From NCBI GenBank assembly GCA_002104905.1, contig MCFE01000446.1:1-64000 (forward strand): DNA of 64,000 bases, read 5' to 3'. The notes below the pieces were generated by a model that saw only the letters and a program-made list of their open reading frames with translations, was not told where the DNA came from and made no database searches. The translations under genes were made by a program, and so were the position numbers. This DNA comes from Basidiobolus meristosporus CBS 931.73 (lineage: Eukaryota > Basidiobolomycota > Basidiobolomycetes > Basidiobolales > Basidiobolaceae). Below are positions 53,390 to 64,000 of the stretch, one piece after another (the first letter of the stretch is position 1; the number at the start of each line of letters is the position of its first letter).

Positions 53390-55190
53390 TATAGGTGTCT
53401 TTGATTGGTTCACTCCCAATTTGCTCACTATCTGATCCCAGACACTCTATCACCTCCTATATTTGTGTGCATTGATTGGCTATTGCCTCTTTTCACACTA
53501 CTTGCTTCCTGACTTAGCTGTTTCTCTTACTTTTCACACGCACAAATTGATTTATTTCCTTTGAAACTTCAGTTGTACCTCAGTAGCCAATTGTATTGAC
53601 CTATACAAGTCCCTATACCCTACACTAGTATTAAGCCCAGCCCCATACTCCACAAGTAACTCCTTTAAAATCCACCACTTAATTAGTATATCTGCTGTGA
53701 CGCTCTGTTTCCACAACTTTGATGGGAACCCAACAGCTTTATGCCACTGTTCATTCACTGGTTCCCACATGTCCTAGTCTTCAGCCAGCACTGCAAGGTC
53801 TAGCATCTCATCTGCCAGTCTTTGCAATAAATCCTTGCAATATTCAAGTGAGTTTTCTTGAGCACAGCTTGTGAAGAAGCTCTGCAACCTCTTGGTGTGC
53901 CTATAAATGTTCCAAAGTTCCACTGAAGGCATTGTGATAGTTTTTTGAGTTCTTGACATTGTAGCCTTGTCTGTCAGTGGGATCTATACTCTGTCTACAA
54001 TGGAGGATGTGGAAACTGTGGTAGACAAATTGCCTTTTTCAGCAAACTCATCTACCTTGCTGGAGTGTAGGGCAGCTAGCTGTGCTTCCAACTCTTGTGA
54101 AAACAGTTGTTTACTTGTTGGTAATTCTTCTTGGCTATGAAAGGATTCAGTCTGTCCCAGGCTTGCAGCATTAATTAGAATACCTGCAGTTTTTTTGCAT
54201 GCCTCCCTGACTCAGGCTTGTGTAGACATTTTTCCCTTTACCTTTTCCATTATCACTGCCAGGTCTTTCACTGCTACATTGTCTGAGTGCTTCTTGTAAT
54301 GTACTACATTTTCTCCTTGATAAATTCTGTGCTGACATATCTGTTTTGGCCTGCTTGTCCTTTGCTGGCACTCTTCTGGAGACCTGATGATTCTTTTCCA
54401 CTGATTTCAAGCTCTCAACTGTAGTAGTAGCAGGCTCCTGTAAAAGCCGCTGGTTTTTAACACTGCCAGGTCCTTCACTGCTACGTTGACTGAGTGCTTC
54501 TTGAGGGATACTATGCTTTTCCTTGATGAATGTTGTGCTGGTGCATCTGTGTCTGCCTGCTTGTCCCTAATGGGCACTCTTCTAGCTACCTGACATCTCT
54601 TTGATGTTTGTCTGGAGCTTTTGGCTCTGCTTGTAACAGGCTCTTGAGGAAGCCGCTGGTTTTTAGCCATGGCACCTTTGTTCTTCTGCCTTTGATAGTT
54701 TCTGCTATTCCTGAGATACTTTCTTAGCATACCAATACTGGCCAAAAATCCATTTGCCTGTTTGAATCCAGGAATAATGCTCATGGAACAAGTCAAGTGC
54801 ATTCCACCTGGCCTTGAGTTCCTGATGGTTCCATGGTATGCCAGCCTTAAGGTGATGGTGTGCTAGACTTCTAACAGCCTCCTGAATATTGGCCCACTCT
54901 GCATTATTGCACTCAATGGCTTCACAGATCTTCAATGTCTTTTGATTTTTAGACTTTGGTGTAAACACCACATTGTCTCCTTCCCACACTGTGATAGGTC
55001 TTTCTGTGTGCTTTATCTTTGAGCACTGTTGTTGTGCTTCAAAGACTGTATAATGTTCCTCTGCTGTTACATTGGGTAGCAGCTCAAATCTTGGCTGTGA
55101 CATTGAGCTACTTGAGTTCCTTCTTTGCATCAAAGATACCGCTTTCTCTACCTGGAATATCAATAGCTCTATATGTATTATCCACTCATC
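53390..55190 (-). repeat. Unrecognised repeat-borne gene, copy B (better preserved)
   Basis: Minus-strand frames in order: 55,163-54,705 (152 residues; RFELLPNVTAEEHYTVFEAQ, then VWEGDNVVFTPKSKNQ, an AEWANIQEAVRSL...WNHQELKARWNALDLFHEHYS region resembling a SANT/Myb-like helix set), then 54,802-54,407 (basic, Gln/Arg/Lys-rich, GAMAKNQRLPQEP), then 53,959-53,552 (NIYRHTKRLQSFF, CKDLLQRLADEM, EPVNEQWHKAVGFPSKLW). Together a protein of perhaps 500 residues with several lesions. It may be a second gene of a transposon or an amplified host gene; I recognise no family. Confidence 0.5.
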
Positions 55191-55199
55191 CTATTTCTG

Positions 55200-55835
55200 G
55201 ACTATTTCCTGATTTCTCTGGGCCTTTGCATCCTATCCTATCAGCCACTGCACCTAATTGCTTCATTAGTGCTTTGGCATGAGCTGACAATATACTTGCT
55301 AATATGGATGGTGGTGACATTATGATAGCCACTTGCTGGTCTCCACTTAGTGTACTGCATTTGCTACACTTGCACCTGCCTTAGCATAACAGTCTGCTTG
55401 TGGCTCCACAGAGGTTCTCAATTACCTACTTGACTGAGAGCCTGAGCAGTCCGCATTATCAACTTCAGTGGGCACACTGCCAACATGGCCTTTTTTGGAT
55501 GTAGCCCTACTTGTTGCACTGAATATCAAAGCAAGCTGTTGTCCAACCATTGTTCTGTTGCCATCAGCAGTGGGGCTTGGTTGGGAACCAGACAACTTTG
55601 CTTTATTTTTGGGTGGTATATATCTGGAAGTGAGTCAAACCAAAGAGGAAATAGTGTATATATACACATGTATGTGGTGCCACAACTTTATTTATAATGC
55701 ATACTATGGTGAGTTGTCATTGAATCTAACATTAATGTAGGTGCAATGTCTCAAGTACAAGACTTTCTTAAATTCACAAGAGTATTGACCAAAAAGTGAT
55801 ATAAAAGTGTTATGTTGTTGAAGGTCAAATTGCTT
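55200..55835. other. CG-poor repeat DNA between repeat-gene B and the transposon
   Basis: No gene. A 90-codon plus frame (55,468-55,740) has no recognisable feature. It could include the 5' terminal region of the transposon that begins at about 55,840. Confidence 0.4.
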
Positions 55836-55840
55836 GCCCC

Positions 55841-58800
55841 ATGAACAAGACTACTTTGACTCAATGCCATAAGAGAAGAGAAAAAAGACCATGCGGCTAT
55901 TGTAACAAGCTACTCAGCCATGAAGCATGCAGACAGCATAGGAAGTATTACAAGAATCATGGGCAGTGTATTGCTATCCAAGTCATATTTGACCATTCAT
56001 TGATCACTACTGTACCAACATTATCTTGCCGGCCAGTTAATACTTCTATATGGGTACCTGGCCATCTTTGTCACCTTGAGCAAACTGAATCAGGTGAGTA
56101 TGCAACCCCTTTAGGCTTGCCTTAGCCTTCTGAATATGGCACACAGAGTGATAGCTCTGACAAAGAAGGTTCACTGATGGATTGCGAGCCTATCTCCCCT
56201 AACAGCAGTACCATGTATGAGCTTGGTCAAATCCTAATATGCAATGAGACAACACCCATTGAAATAAATGCCAAGAATACTTTATGGAGCCAAGTGAGCC
56301 CAGTAATCCATCTACTGGTGAATGATGTAGTGTTGTGGCTAGAGTAGTGGCGTGTTTCCACTAATGTTAGTTATGGGGGCTTGGAGGATATATTGCTACT
56401 TCTTGCCAAAATCATTCCAGGATGCAACTTACCATGTACATGATACAAATGGACAACTGTCATGTGGCTGACAACATAAGATCCTGAGACTGTCCTGATT
56501 CCAGCATGTGGTAACGGTGACATGGCATTCACATCTAAAAATGCTATCATTGCAATGTGTCCAAATTGTCAGGAATCCACTACCATTGAGGGAAATATTG
56601 TTTGCACCCCAGATATATTCCAGTAATACCCTGTCTGAAGAAGCTTATAAAGTCCAACAAATATTGCAAAGCTATACAGCACTGCACTCAGTAGCAATCA
56701 TGTGCAAACATATCCAATATAATCAATGGCAAACATTTCAAACAGCTAAGACGCAAGGGCTACACTGAAGGTATGTATGACCATGCCTTTGCCTTAGCTC
56801 CTGATGGATTCTCATTAAGGAAGTACTCTACCAGCAATTCCTGCTGGCCACTGATTCTCATCAATCTGATTATGCCACCCATCTTACAATATCAGAGCAA
56901 TAACCTGATGGTAGTCTCACCAGTATCTGGACCTAAATCTCCATCCAACCTGGATACCTACCTGTATCCATAGCTGGATGAGTTTCATATGCTTTCCAGT
57001 GGGATAACAGTTAGTGGCTGTCAAGTAAAAGTGCATATTATTATCTGCTTTGGAGATACCCCAGCCGTCAGCAAGATAGCAGGTTTTTCCAGGCACAATG
57101 GATGGCATTGCTGTCCAATGTGTGAGATCCAGGGGATTTACTCTATTACTCACACACATTATTGTTACCCAAACATCAGCACTAAGCACATCATCTTTCC
57201 ACAGAGAGAATGTACAAAAGTCAGCATGCAATTGCAGCAAAGTTGACAAGGTATTAGCCATTGGCCAGAATATGGAATCAATCAGAAACCAGCAATACTT
57301 CAAGATAGAGGGTATCTGTTGGAACAAAAGCTTACCACTGGGAGCAATGAATTTGTTTTTCAACAATATCCCTATACTGATGACCATGCTGTACATGGGG
57401 CACTCCAAGCTAAGTGAGCCCTTTGAGATACCAGAGAAACTTGAAAGAATTGACAAGATATTACAGAGTATCTGCTACCCTAATCACTTCACACAGGCTC
57501 CAATCAGTATTCATACACATATGCAACAATGCAAATGCAAAGACTGGATGAACTAGATATGCATTTATTCAAGTGGTGTTCTGAAGCCATTCCTACCAAG
57601 AGTACATTGGAAACATTGGGAGTCATATATGGACATTGTAAGAATATTTATCAAGAGGCAGATCATCAAAGCCAACTTGACACATGTACAACTGTTGTGC
57701 AAGGAGTTTGTAATAGGATTTGAGCGGCTATACTACAAATATAAAGCTGAACATGTAGATCTCTGCTGCTACTGTATCCATTCTCTACTCCATCTTGCAC
57801 AGTGTACAGTGAATATTGGGCCTTGCTACACCTTTTGGGAGTTTCCAATGGAGCCAATGTGTGGGGAGATAGGAAGACAAGTCAAGTTGCAGGTACTCCC
57901 ATATCCCAATACCATTGAGAATACTACCTTCAAGTCCATCATGGATGTGATGAGTTGGCATATGGAGGACAGCCAGGAAGAGCTAGAAAATACTGCTGAC
58001 AAATGTGCACATGGAGACACCTATGTCTATGGCATTAAGAAGCTAAGCAGCCCCAATGAGTGGGTAATCAGTTAATTAGTGCAAAGTTGGATTGGGTGCA
58101 ACAAGCAACTAATTTTTATTAGGAAAACTCTACCAAGATATGCTGGATTTCACTTAGTCACAAGCCAACTTCAACATCATTCAACACAGTGTTCACACAA
58201 ACATGAGCCAGAGCACACCTATAAAGGGGACTAGAATCCAGCAGAGAGAAGGAATATATTGGCTAAATATCAAGATGTTCTTTGCAGATATTCAGGAGGT
58301 ATTCACGGCAGAAGTGGTGACAACAAAGCATATGTTTGCAAGATGTATACATTACCAGCAGTCCAAGGTATACGGTGTAGTGGGGTGACAGTGACACCCA
58401 CTGACAGATGTGCTCATTCCCTTATTTTCTACTTCCCTATATTGCTACTACACTTATTTTAGTTTTATCCCATTTGTCTTACCCAATCAGTACTATCCCA
58501 TAAGCCGGTTGACTATCACACCTGCTTACCTTATTGCATAAGTTACCCCTCACTTTATGTAAGATTACTAGCTATAAGTACTTCTATATTAGGCAAGTAC
58601 CCACGCTAGTACCCGTGACACATGATCAGCCCGTGTCACCATCCCTACCATTTCCATACCATATATGGTATCCCCATGTTACACAGGTTTCAGAATACTG
58701 ATTCCTGATTGGTTGGATGTGCTGTGCCTCTTAGAACCATCCGGCACCTACTTAGAACATTCTTAGGTCATTCTGATGTCATTAAGATTTCTATTGATCT

Positions 58801-60085
58801 CCGGAACCTTCTGGAACACCATGATTAGTAATCACTTAGCCAGTGAGAAAAATATATAAGGGAGGCTATCCCTCAACAATAAATCATCATCCCTTTTATC
58901 AATATACCGACTTGTTGATTAGTGTGATCACTGCTACCTGCTGCTACCTGAACTTCCAACCCTAGACCACAGGACACTCCTAGGAAACCGCGCTGACAGC
59001 CAACTGACCTTGGAGGCACTACTTGTGAGGAATACTCAGAGTAGGTATCTTTTATTATATTTGATTCTTTCCCAAGTTTGTTCTTGTACAGGCAAAGATA
59101 CTTTTCTGTCTTTGTAACTATTGACCACAGCTGCATTCTTATCAAGTCCCTGCTGGTGGAGTTTACAGTTGTTTTGACTTTGGAAGCTTTAGTACATTGT
59201 CATCTCAAAGGACGCTGAACCCAGCACATACTTTTGTTAAGACGCCAACTAAGTTGGGGATTGTAGCTCAATAGTTTTCCCTTGACAAGCTTGTGGCTTT
59301 ATTCCCCTTCACATTAGATTAGAGACAGAACCCAAGTATTCCTAGCAAGCTTTTGCCAGAGGTTATCGCACCCAGTGAACACCCCACACACAAAACACTT
59401 GAGAAGTGTTGGACGTATCTCTCCCTTGGACTTATACACCACCACAACGGCAACTTTGCAAGTACCACACCAAAAAGCCGTAAAGTTGAGGTGATAGAAG
59501 TATGTCAATTGCAGCAGGTGTGTGTGTTTGAAGAGGATAGTAGGCAGGAGGCCATAGTTTTTTTGATTTAAACTATATGTGGGATACCCAAGGCATAGTG
59601 GGTAAGCAAATTACCAGGGGTGACTCTACAGTGGAATATATGAATAGTGCAAGGAGAGGTAGAAAAAGGAAATACCATTTGGTAAATTAGTATGGTAGAA
59701 TTATACAGAACCCATTGTAGGCCACCATACTGCCAATATAATGCCATCAGAGTCTTGCTTAGAGCTTGTTAAAATACTGTCAGGTTTCTTGCCACATAAG
59801 GCAATTAGATTTCCTAGCCAGTTGGATCCATATAAAATAGTTGAAGAGTGCAAAATGACTGCAACAATACCACACAGTTATTGTCACAGCACCAATCAAA
59901 TACTGTCAAGTTTTATCACCATATTTGGTAGTACAATTGGCAAAATACTGTTGTGATCCTGTCATAAGATTGTTATGAGGGTCATTAACTCCAAGCTGCT
60001 GGTATTATGATGTTCTCTTAGCGGGATCTTGATGGCTGATCTGGATTGGATCCACCTGCAGGACCAAATTACTTTTCATAGGGCA
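55841..60085 (+). mobile_element. tnp2/CACTA-type DNA transposon, longest copy, interrupted by an LTR
   Basis: Starts with a frame (ATG 55,841) holding a zinc-finger-like CGYCNKLLSHEACRQH. Further broken frames carry transposase features of the tnp2 family: YDHAFALAPDGFSLRKYS (about 56,790), CWPLILINL, GPKSPSNLDTYLYP, GDTPAVSKIAGFSRHNGWHCCPMC (57,050-57,120), NNIPILMTMLYMGH, YIHTHMQQ and FWEFPMEPMCGEIGRQVKLQVLPYP (57,840-57,905). The right end is near GGATCCACCTGCAGGACC. Positions 58,376-59,446 are a foreign LTR. Terminal inverted repeats were not found by eye. Confidence 0.75.
58376..59446 (+). mobile_element. Solo LTR nested in the DNA transposon
   Basis: 1,071 nt starting TGTAGTGGGGTGACAG and ending TATACACCACCACA. 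Flanked by ACGG on both sides (58,372-58,375 and 59,447-59,450), and removing one ACGG and the LTR restores the uninterrupted sequence seen at about 51,490 (inverted copy). It has promoter-like AATATATAAGGG and AACAATAAATC. It keeps many CG dinucleotides, unlike the host transposon. The internal retrotransposon region is absent, so it is a solo LTR. Confidence 0.8.
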
Positions 60086-60089
60086 GTAA

Positions 60090-63000
60090 AGAAAGGTGCA
60101 TCCTGCTGGATCTTCTGTCTTACAAATTTTGTCCCCAACAATTATCAGAGTATCCCACAAGATCCTGTTCTAAATCCTTATAAGTGTATCTTAAGCAGAT
60201 ATCAAAAGTTCCTTTTAGGTATCTAAAAATCTGCATAGCTACTGCAATATGATCAGATCAATAGTACTGATTATGTTGGTTGACAACTCCCACTCAATAA
60301 AAATATCTGGACATGCTCCAGGCATGATATGCATCAGACTTCTGACAATAGACTGATATGGAAAGTCAGGGCTCTCTAATGGCATTGAGCACTCTTGATT
60401 TGGTTGAGTTTTGACCAGGTTAAGGTTTGTCTCCATAGGGGTAGCTGTTGGTCTACAGTCTTCCATTTGCTACTTCTTTAGTATATCTTGAATATACTTG
60501 GATTAGTATTGGGTGATAATATGGGTACTTCTGTCTATGGAGAACTTAATCCATAAGTAATAACTGAGTTCTCCAAGATTGGACATCTTGAACTCCTTAG
60601 ATAGGCTGGATTAAGTCTCTTCCAATGTTGCTAGATTATTGGCAGCTATAATAAGATTACCCACATTTACAGCTAATAGTACTGGAATTACTCTATCTGG
60701 CTTATAGTAGATACTATAGTCAGCATTACTCCTTTGAAACTCAAAGATTCCAAACAAGAATCTATCTTGCAATTGCAGGGTCTTAGTGATTGTTTGAGAT
60801 CAAATAGAGACTTTTTAACCTAAAAGGCCAAATGGGGGTTATCTTAGTCCACAAATCCTTCAGGCTGGCCCATATACACATCCTCATCAAGTTCTCCATT
60901 CAAAAATGCAGCTTTTACATCCATTTAATGAATAAAAAACATATATTTGGCAGCAATAGCCAATAATAACCTGATGGAATTAAACTTGGCTACCAGTGCA
61001 AAGGCCTCAGTATAGTCTAATCTGTTTGCTTGAGAGTATTCTTTGTCCACAAGTCTTGCTTTGTATCTTTCAACTGTATCATCAGCCTGGTATTTGTCCT
61101 GAAGACCCATCTGCATGCAATTGATCATTGGCTAACTGGTAATTTGCCTAAGTCCCAACTTTGATTTTTCATTGGGGCCTGATACTCCTCAGTCATTGCA
61201 GATCTCCAAAACTTGGTCTCAGGGCTATTTAAGGCCTCTTTTACAATCTGGGGCTCATCAATATGGACTAAATAGGTATAGGCTAAGTTTGTACCCTCAT
61301 TGATAAAGTAATTTGGGCTGTTTCTTGTCCAGTTGGATCTCTGGGCATTTGATACTGGTATGATCACTTCTGGGATATTCCTGGGCACCAATTCATGCTG
61401 AAGTACAGTTATAGAGTCCTCTGCAGTGAGAAATTCTTCATTGCTTTGCTCTGATTCAATTCTGACAATTAATGGACTTGAAATCAGATTTTGTCATCAT
61501 GTGATATCATTTTTGTGAAAATTATGAATTTTCATCAAACAACTCATTGCTGGACTTGATCAGCTTCCTTGCTTTTGTATTTTAGAGTCTCTATGCGTTA
61601 CCTATCTTGAAGTAGCCCAAAAATATGCATTTTACACTTCTTGGCTCAAGTTTTGGCTGATTTCTGGGCAGTTTCTTGGCATGTGCTATGCATCCAAATA
61701 TCCTTAGGTGCTCTGCACTTGGTCTGTATCCATACCATGTTTCAAATGAAGTATGATCACAAAGTATTCTGCTATAACTTCTATTTCAAGGTATACAGCT
61801 GTGGCAACTGATTCTGCTCAAAAATCATAGGATATATTTTGATTGTGGATCATAGATCTTGCCATATCAGTTATCAATCTGTTTGCACATCTGGCTACTC
61901 TACTTTGCTGTGGGGAGTATGCTGCAGTAGTCTCTTGCTTTATCCCATGAATCTTGCAGAAGTGGATGAAGAGTTTTGAGGTATAATCTTCATTGTTGTC
62001 AAACATATTTTCTTGATCTTGTCACCAGTTTCTCTCTCCACCATGGCTTCAAACCCCCTGAACTTAGATAGAGCTTCTTCCTCTCTCTCCATGAAGTAAT
62101 CCCACATGTATCTTGTATAATCATAAATAAAAGTGATTAAATACTTCATCCCGCCTAAGGATGAATTTTGCATAGATCCACACAGATCTGAGTGAGTTAG
62201 ATCTAATTTTTTCCTAGTTTTGATCAGCCCAGAGCCCTTGAATAGCTGCCTGGCTTGTTTCCCAAATATGCAAGCTTCACAGTGCTCCAAATTAGTGGGG
62301 GGGAGCTACTATTACTCCGGAAATTAGCTGACCTTTGATCATTTTGCACAAATAATAAAATTTATGTGTCCAAATGTCCTGTGCCAAAGCATTGGTCTTT
62401 ATTCACTTAAGCTACTTACATTAGCTTCCAGATATGATGGAATATAAGTCAACTTGTATATATTTTGATTGCTGATACCCACAGCAATATGGGTACCATT
62501 TTAATCAGTGATCCTGTGACCAGAATTGTCAAAGCTGAAACTGAGTTCTTCCACAGTGGCCTTGCTCGCAGATAGTAGGCTCTTGGCTACTTGTTGTACA
62601 TAGAGTACTTCTTTAAAAGTCAATATATGGCCTCCTTCACTGCTTTTGGGTTACTTGGATAGTTCCTTCTCCCACCGCATCAAGTGTTATATTGTCACCC
62701 ATGAGAACCTTCTGCATTGGGATTTCTTGATATTGGGTAAAAAGTTCTTTTTGGTGTCTAAAGTGTTGAAATGCTCTAGAGTAAGTAGACCACATCTGAG
62801 AATCCTTATTTGCGGTCATATCTAATGCAGATATGAATGGTCTATCCTCATTTGTTGCAGCATTTCCATATTCAGGCTTTTATTACCATATTATCTCTCT
62901 TTTTGAGAAACTGGTCTTACGTGTGTCCTTTCCGTTTGCAGTAGTTGCAAGACAGTCTGTTGTTGCCTTTTTGGGTCTTTGGTACCTCCTTTATTGGTTA

Positions 63001-63960
63001 TCATTGCTTATAAAAGCATTTTGTTCTTCCTTCTTATTGGTGCTTGATTCTCTTAATTCTTAATCCAGGAGCCTTCCATATATGTATTTAAGGCCAAATT
63101 TTCAGCTCTGGACTCTAGGGCTGATACAAAGCCCTGAAACTCACCTTTTGGGCTATTCAGGATGGTAACTATCATATTCTCATCAGTAGTTGGCTCACCC
63201 ACAGATTCCATCTCATCTATCAGCAGGGTAATTCTGTTTATTAGATTTTTCATTTCTTCTGACTGCATCTTTGTAGTAAAGAATATTTGTCTCAGATACA
63301 TTTTCTTTGAAGCTGAATATGACTAGTAGGTATCATCTAATGCCTTTCAGGCATTCTTTGCTGTTTTGCACCTAAGCATTGAATTAGCAATTTGTCATTA
63401 ATAATAAGGCCAATGCAGTTAAAGGCACTCTGTTCTTTCTTCTGGTACTTTATGGCTTCCTGTCCCCCTGGTGTGATCTAAAAGATGTTGCTCTGAAGCA
63501 TGTGCATTGACCCAATGCATGTTGACTCAATGTGGGGCACTCTGGTAAAGGTTGTTGACGTAGTCTGGACTGATGTGTGCCGGCGTGCTGTGGTTGCAAG
63601 AGATGGTAAGGAATCCAGCAAGGCGTGCTGGCGCAATCTGGACAATGTTGCTCATGGTCTGTATTCTTCCTGCTGAAGCTCACCATCTGATTCCTCAAGG
63701 TATTCACTTACCCTCTGTCTGATACTTTGGAGCTGTTGCCTGGAAGAGTCCTGTGTATATTGCTCTTGGAAGCCACTTAGCGCTACCAATATACCACATA
63801 GTACATTGGACATGTGAGGCAAAAACTCATTCAAAGTCTCTTTGGTTCCCAAAGTTGAGGCACAAACAGACACATCCGGCCCGTACTGTGCAAATTGCGC
63901 GCAAAATTGTTCCCACGCGGCTTCTTCATCAAATCCACTCACTCTCAGCTCATTCTTGAT
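60090..63960 (-). mobile_element. Decayed Copia-type LTR retrotransposon, minus strand
   Basis: Genes in Copia order from right to left: Gag-like start (ATG 63,942, MSGFDEEAAWEQFCAQFAQ, with a second part at 63,053-63,301), protease region (about 62,637-62,819), integrase (62,290-61,818: HCEACIFGKQ, DYTRYMWDYF, GIKQETTAAYSPQQ), the RT start (61,391-61,125: FWRSAMTEEYQAP), RT core (61,128-60,925: YKARLVDKEYSQ...DYTEAFALVAKF) and the RT/RNase H junction (60,466-60,239). Stops and frameshifts throughout. The RNase H end is cut off at the transposon junction near 60,085. CG is nearly absent except in the Gag start. Confidence 0.8.
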
Positions 63961-64000
63961 TTCAATACTTGTCTTGTTTTATATCTTCTTACATACATTG

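Overview
The window looks like nuclear DNA of a filamentous fungus. Spliced genes have one to four short introns (40-120 nt, with CTAAC/TACTAAT-like branch sites), and compact TATA-box promoters precede many small secreted-protein genes. The conserved proteins (NSA2, polyprenol reductase, a double-LIM protein, a glutathione S-transferase, a full-length P-glycoprotein-type ABC transporter) fit fungal homologues. I lean towards Ascomycota/Pezizomycotina, possibly a transposon-rich lineage such as Pezizomycetes, but the sequence alone does not settle this.

Layout. (1) 1-16,620: a direct segmental duplication. About 6 kb (roughly 400-6,950) is repeated about 10 kb further on (roughly 10,780-16,620). 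Each copy carries two intact secreted-protein genes (here called family A and family B), a tRNA-Leu(CAG) on the opposite strand, a decayed family-B copy and conserved non-coding sequence. Between the copies lie a small six-cysteine secreted peptide with beta-defensin-like spacing (8,071) and a short cytosolic protein on the minus strand (9,332-9,550). (2) About 16,600-23,250: a transposon island almost without CG dinucleotides. It holds two further decayed family-B copies, an internally deleted DNA transposon and a LINE reverse-transcriptase remnant. (3) 23,250-43,665: a gene island with normal CG content. It holds the ABC transporter, a decayed secreted gene, another family-B relic, two small secreted proteins (one Lys/Pro-rich, one with a triple cysteine repeat), a GST, a LIM protein, a Ser-rich small protein, an FMN-binding flavoprotein, polyprenol reductase, NSA2 and a three-TM membrane protein. 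(4) About 43,665-64,000: a second CG-depleted island of nested and decayed elements. These are Copia retrotransposon parts on the minus strand, CACTA/tnp2-type transposase elements on both strands, two copies of an unrecognised repeat-borne gene, and LTRs. One LTR (58,376-59,446) sits inside the DNA transposon with a recognisable target-site duplication.

How it fits together. The secreted-protein families are expanding by segmental duplication at the edge of repeat islands. Copies that fall inside an island lose CG dinucleotides and become pseudogenes. The gene island between the repeat islands carries housekeeping functions (ribosome assembly, dolichol synthesis, detoxification and export). 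No CRISPR array, rRNA gene or bacterial-type operon is present. The start and end of most repeat copies are approximate because they were read by eye.
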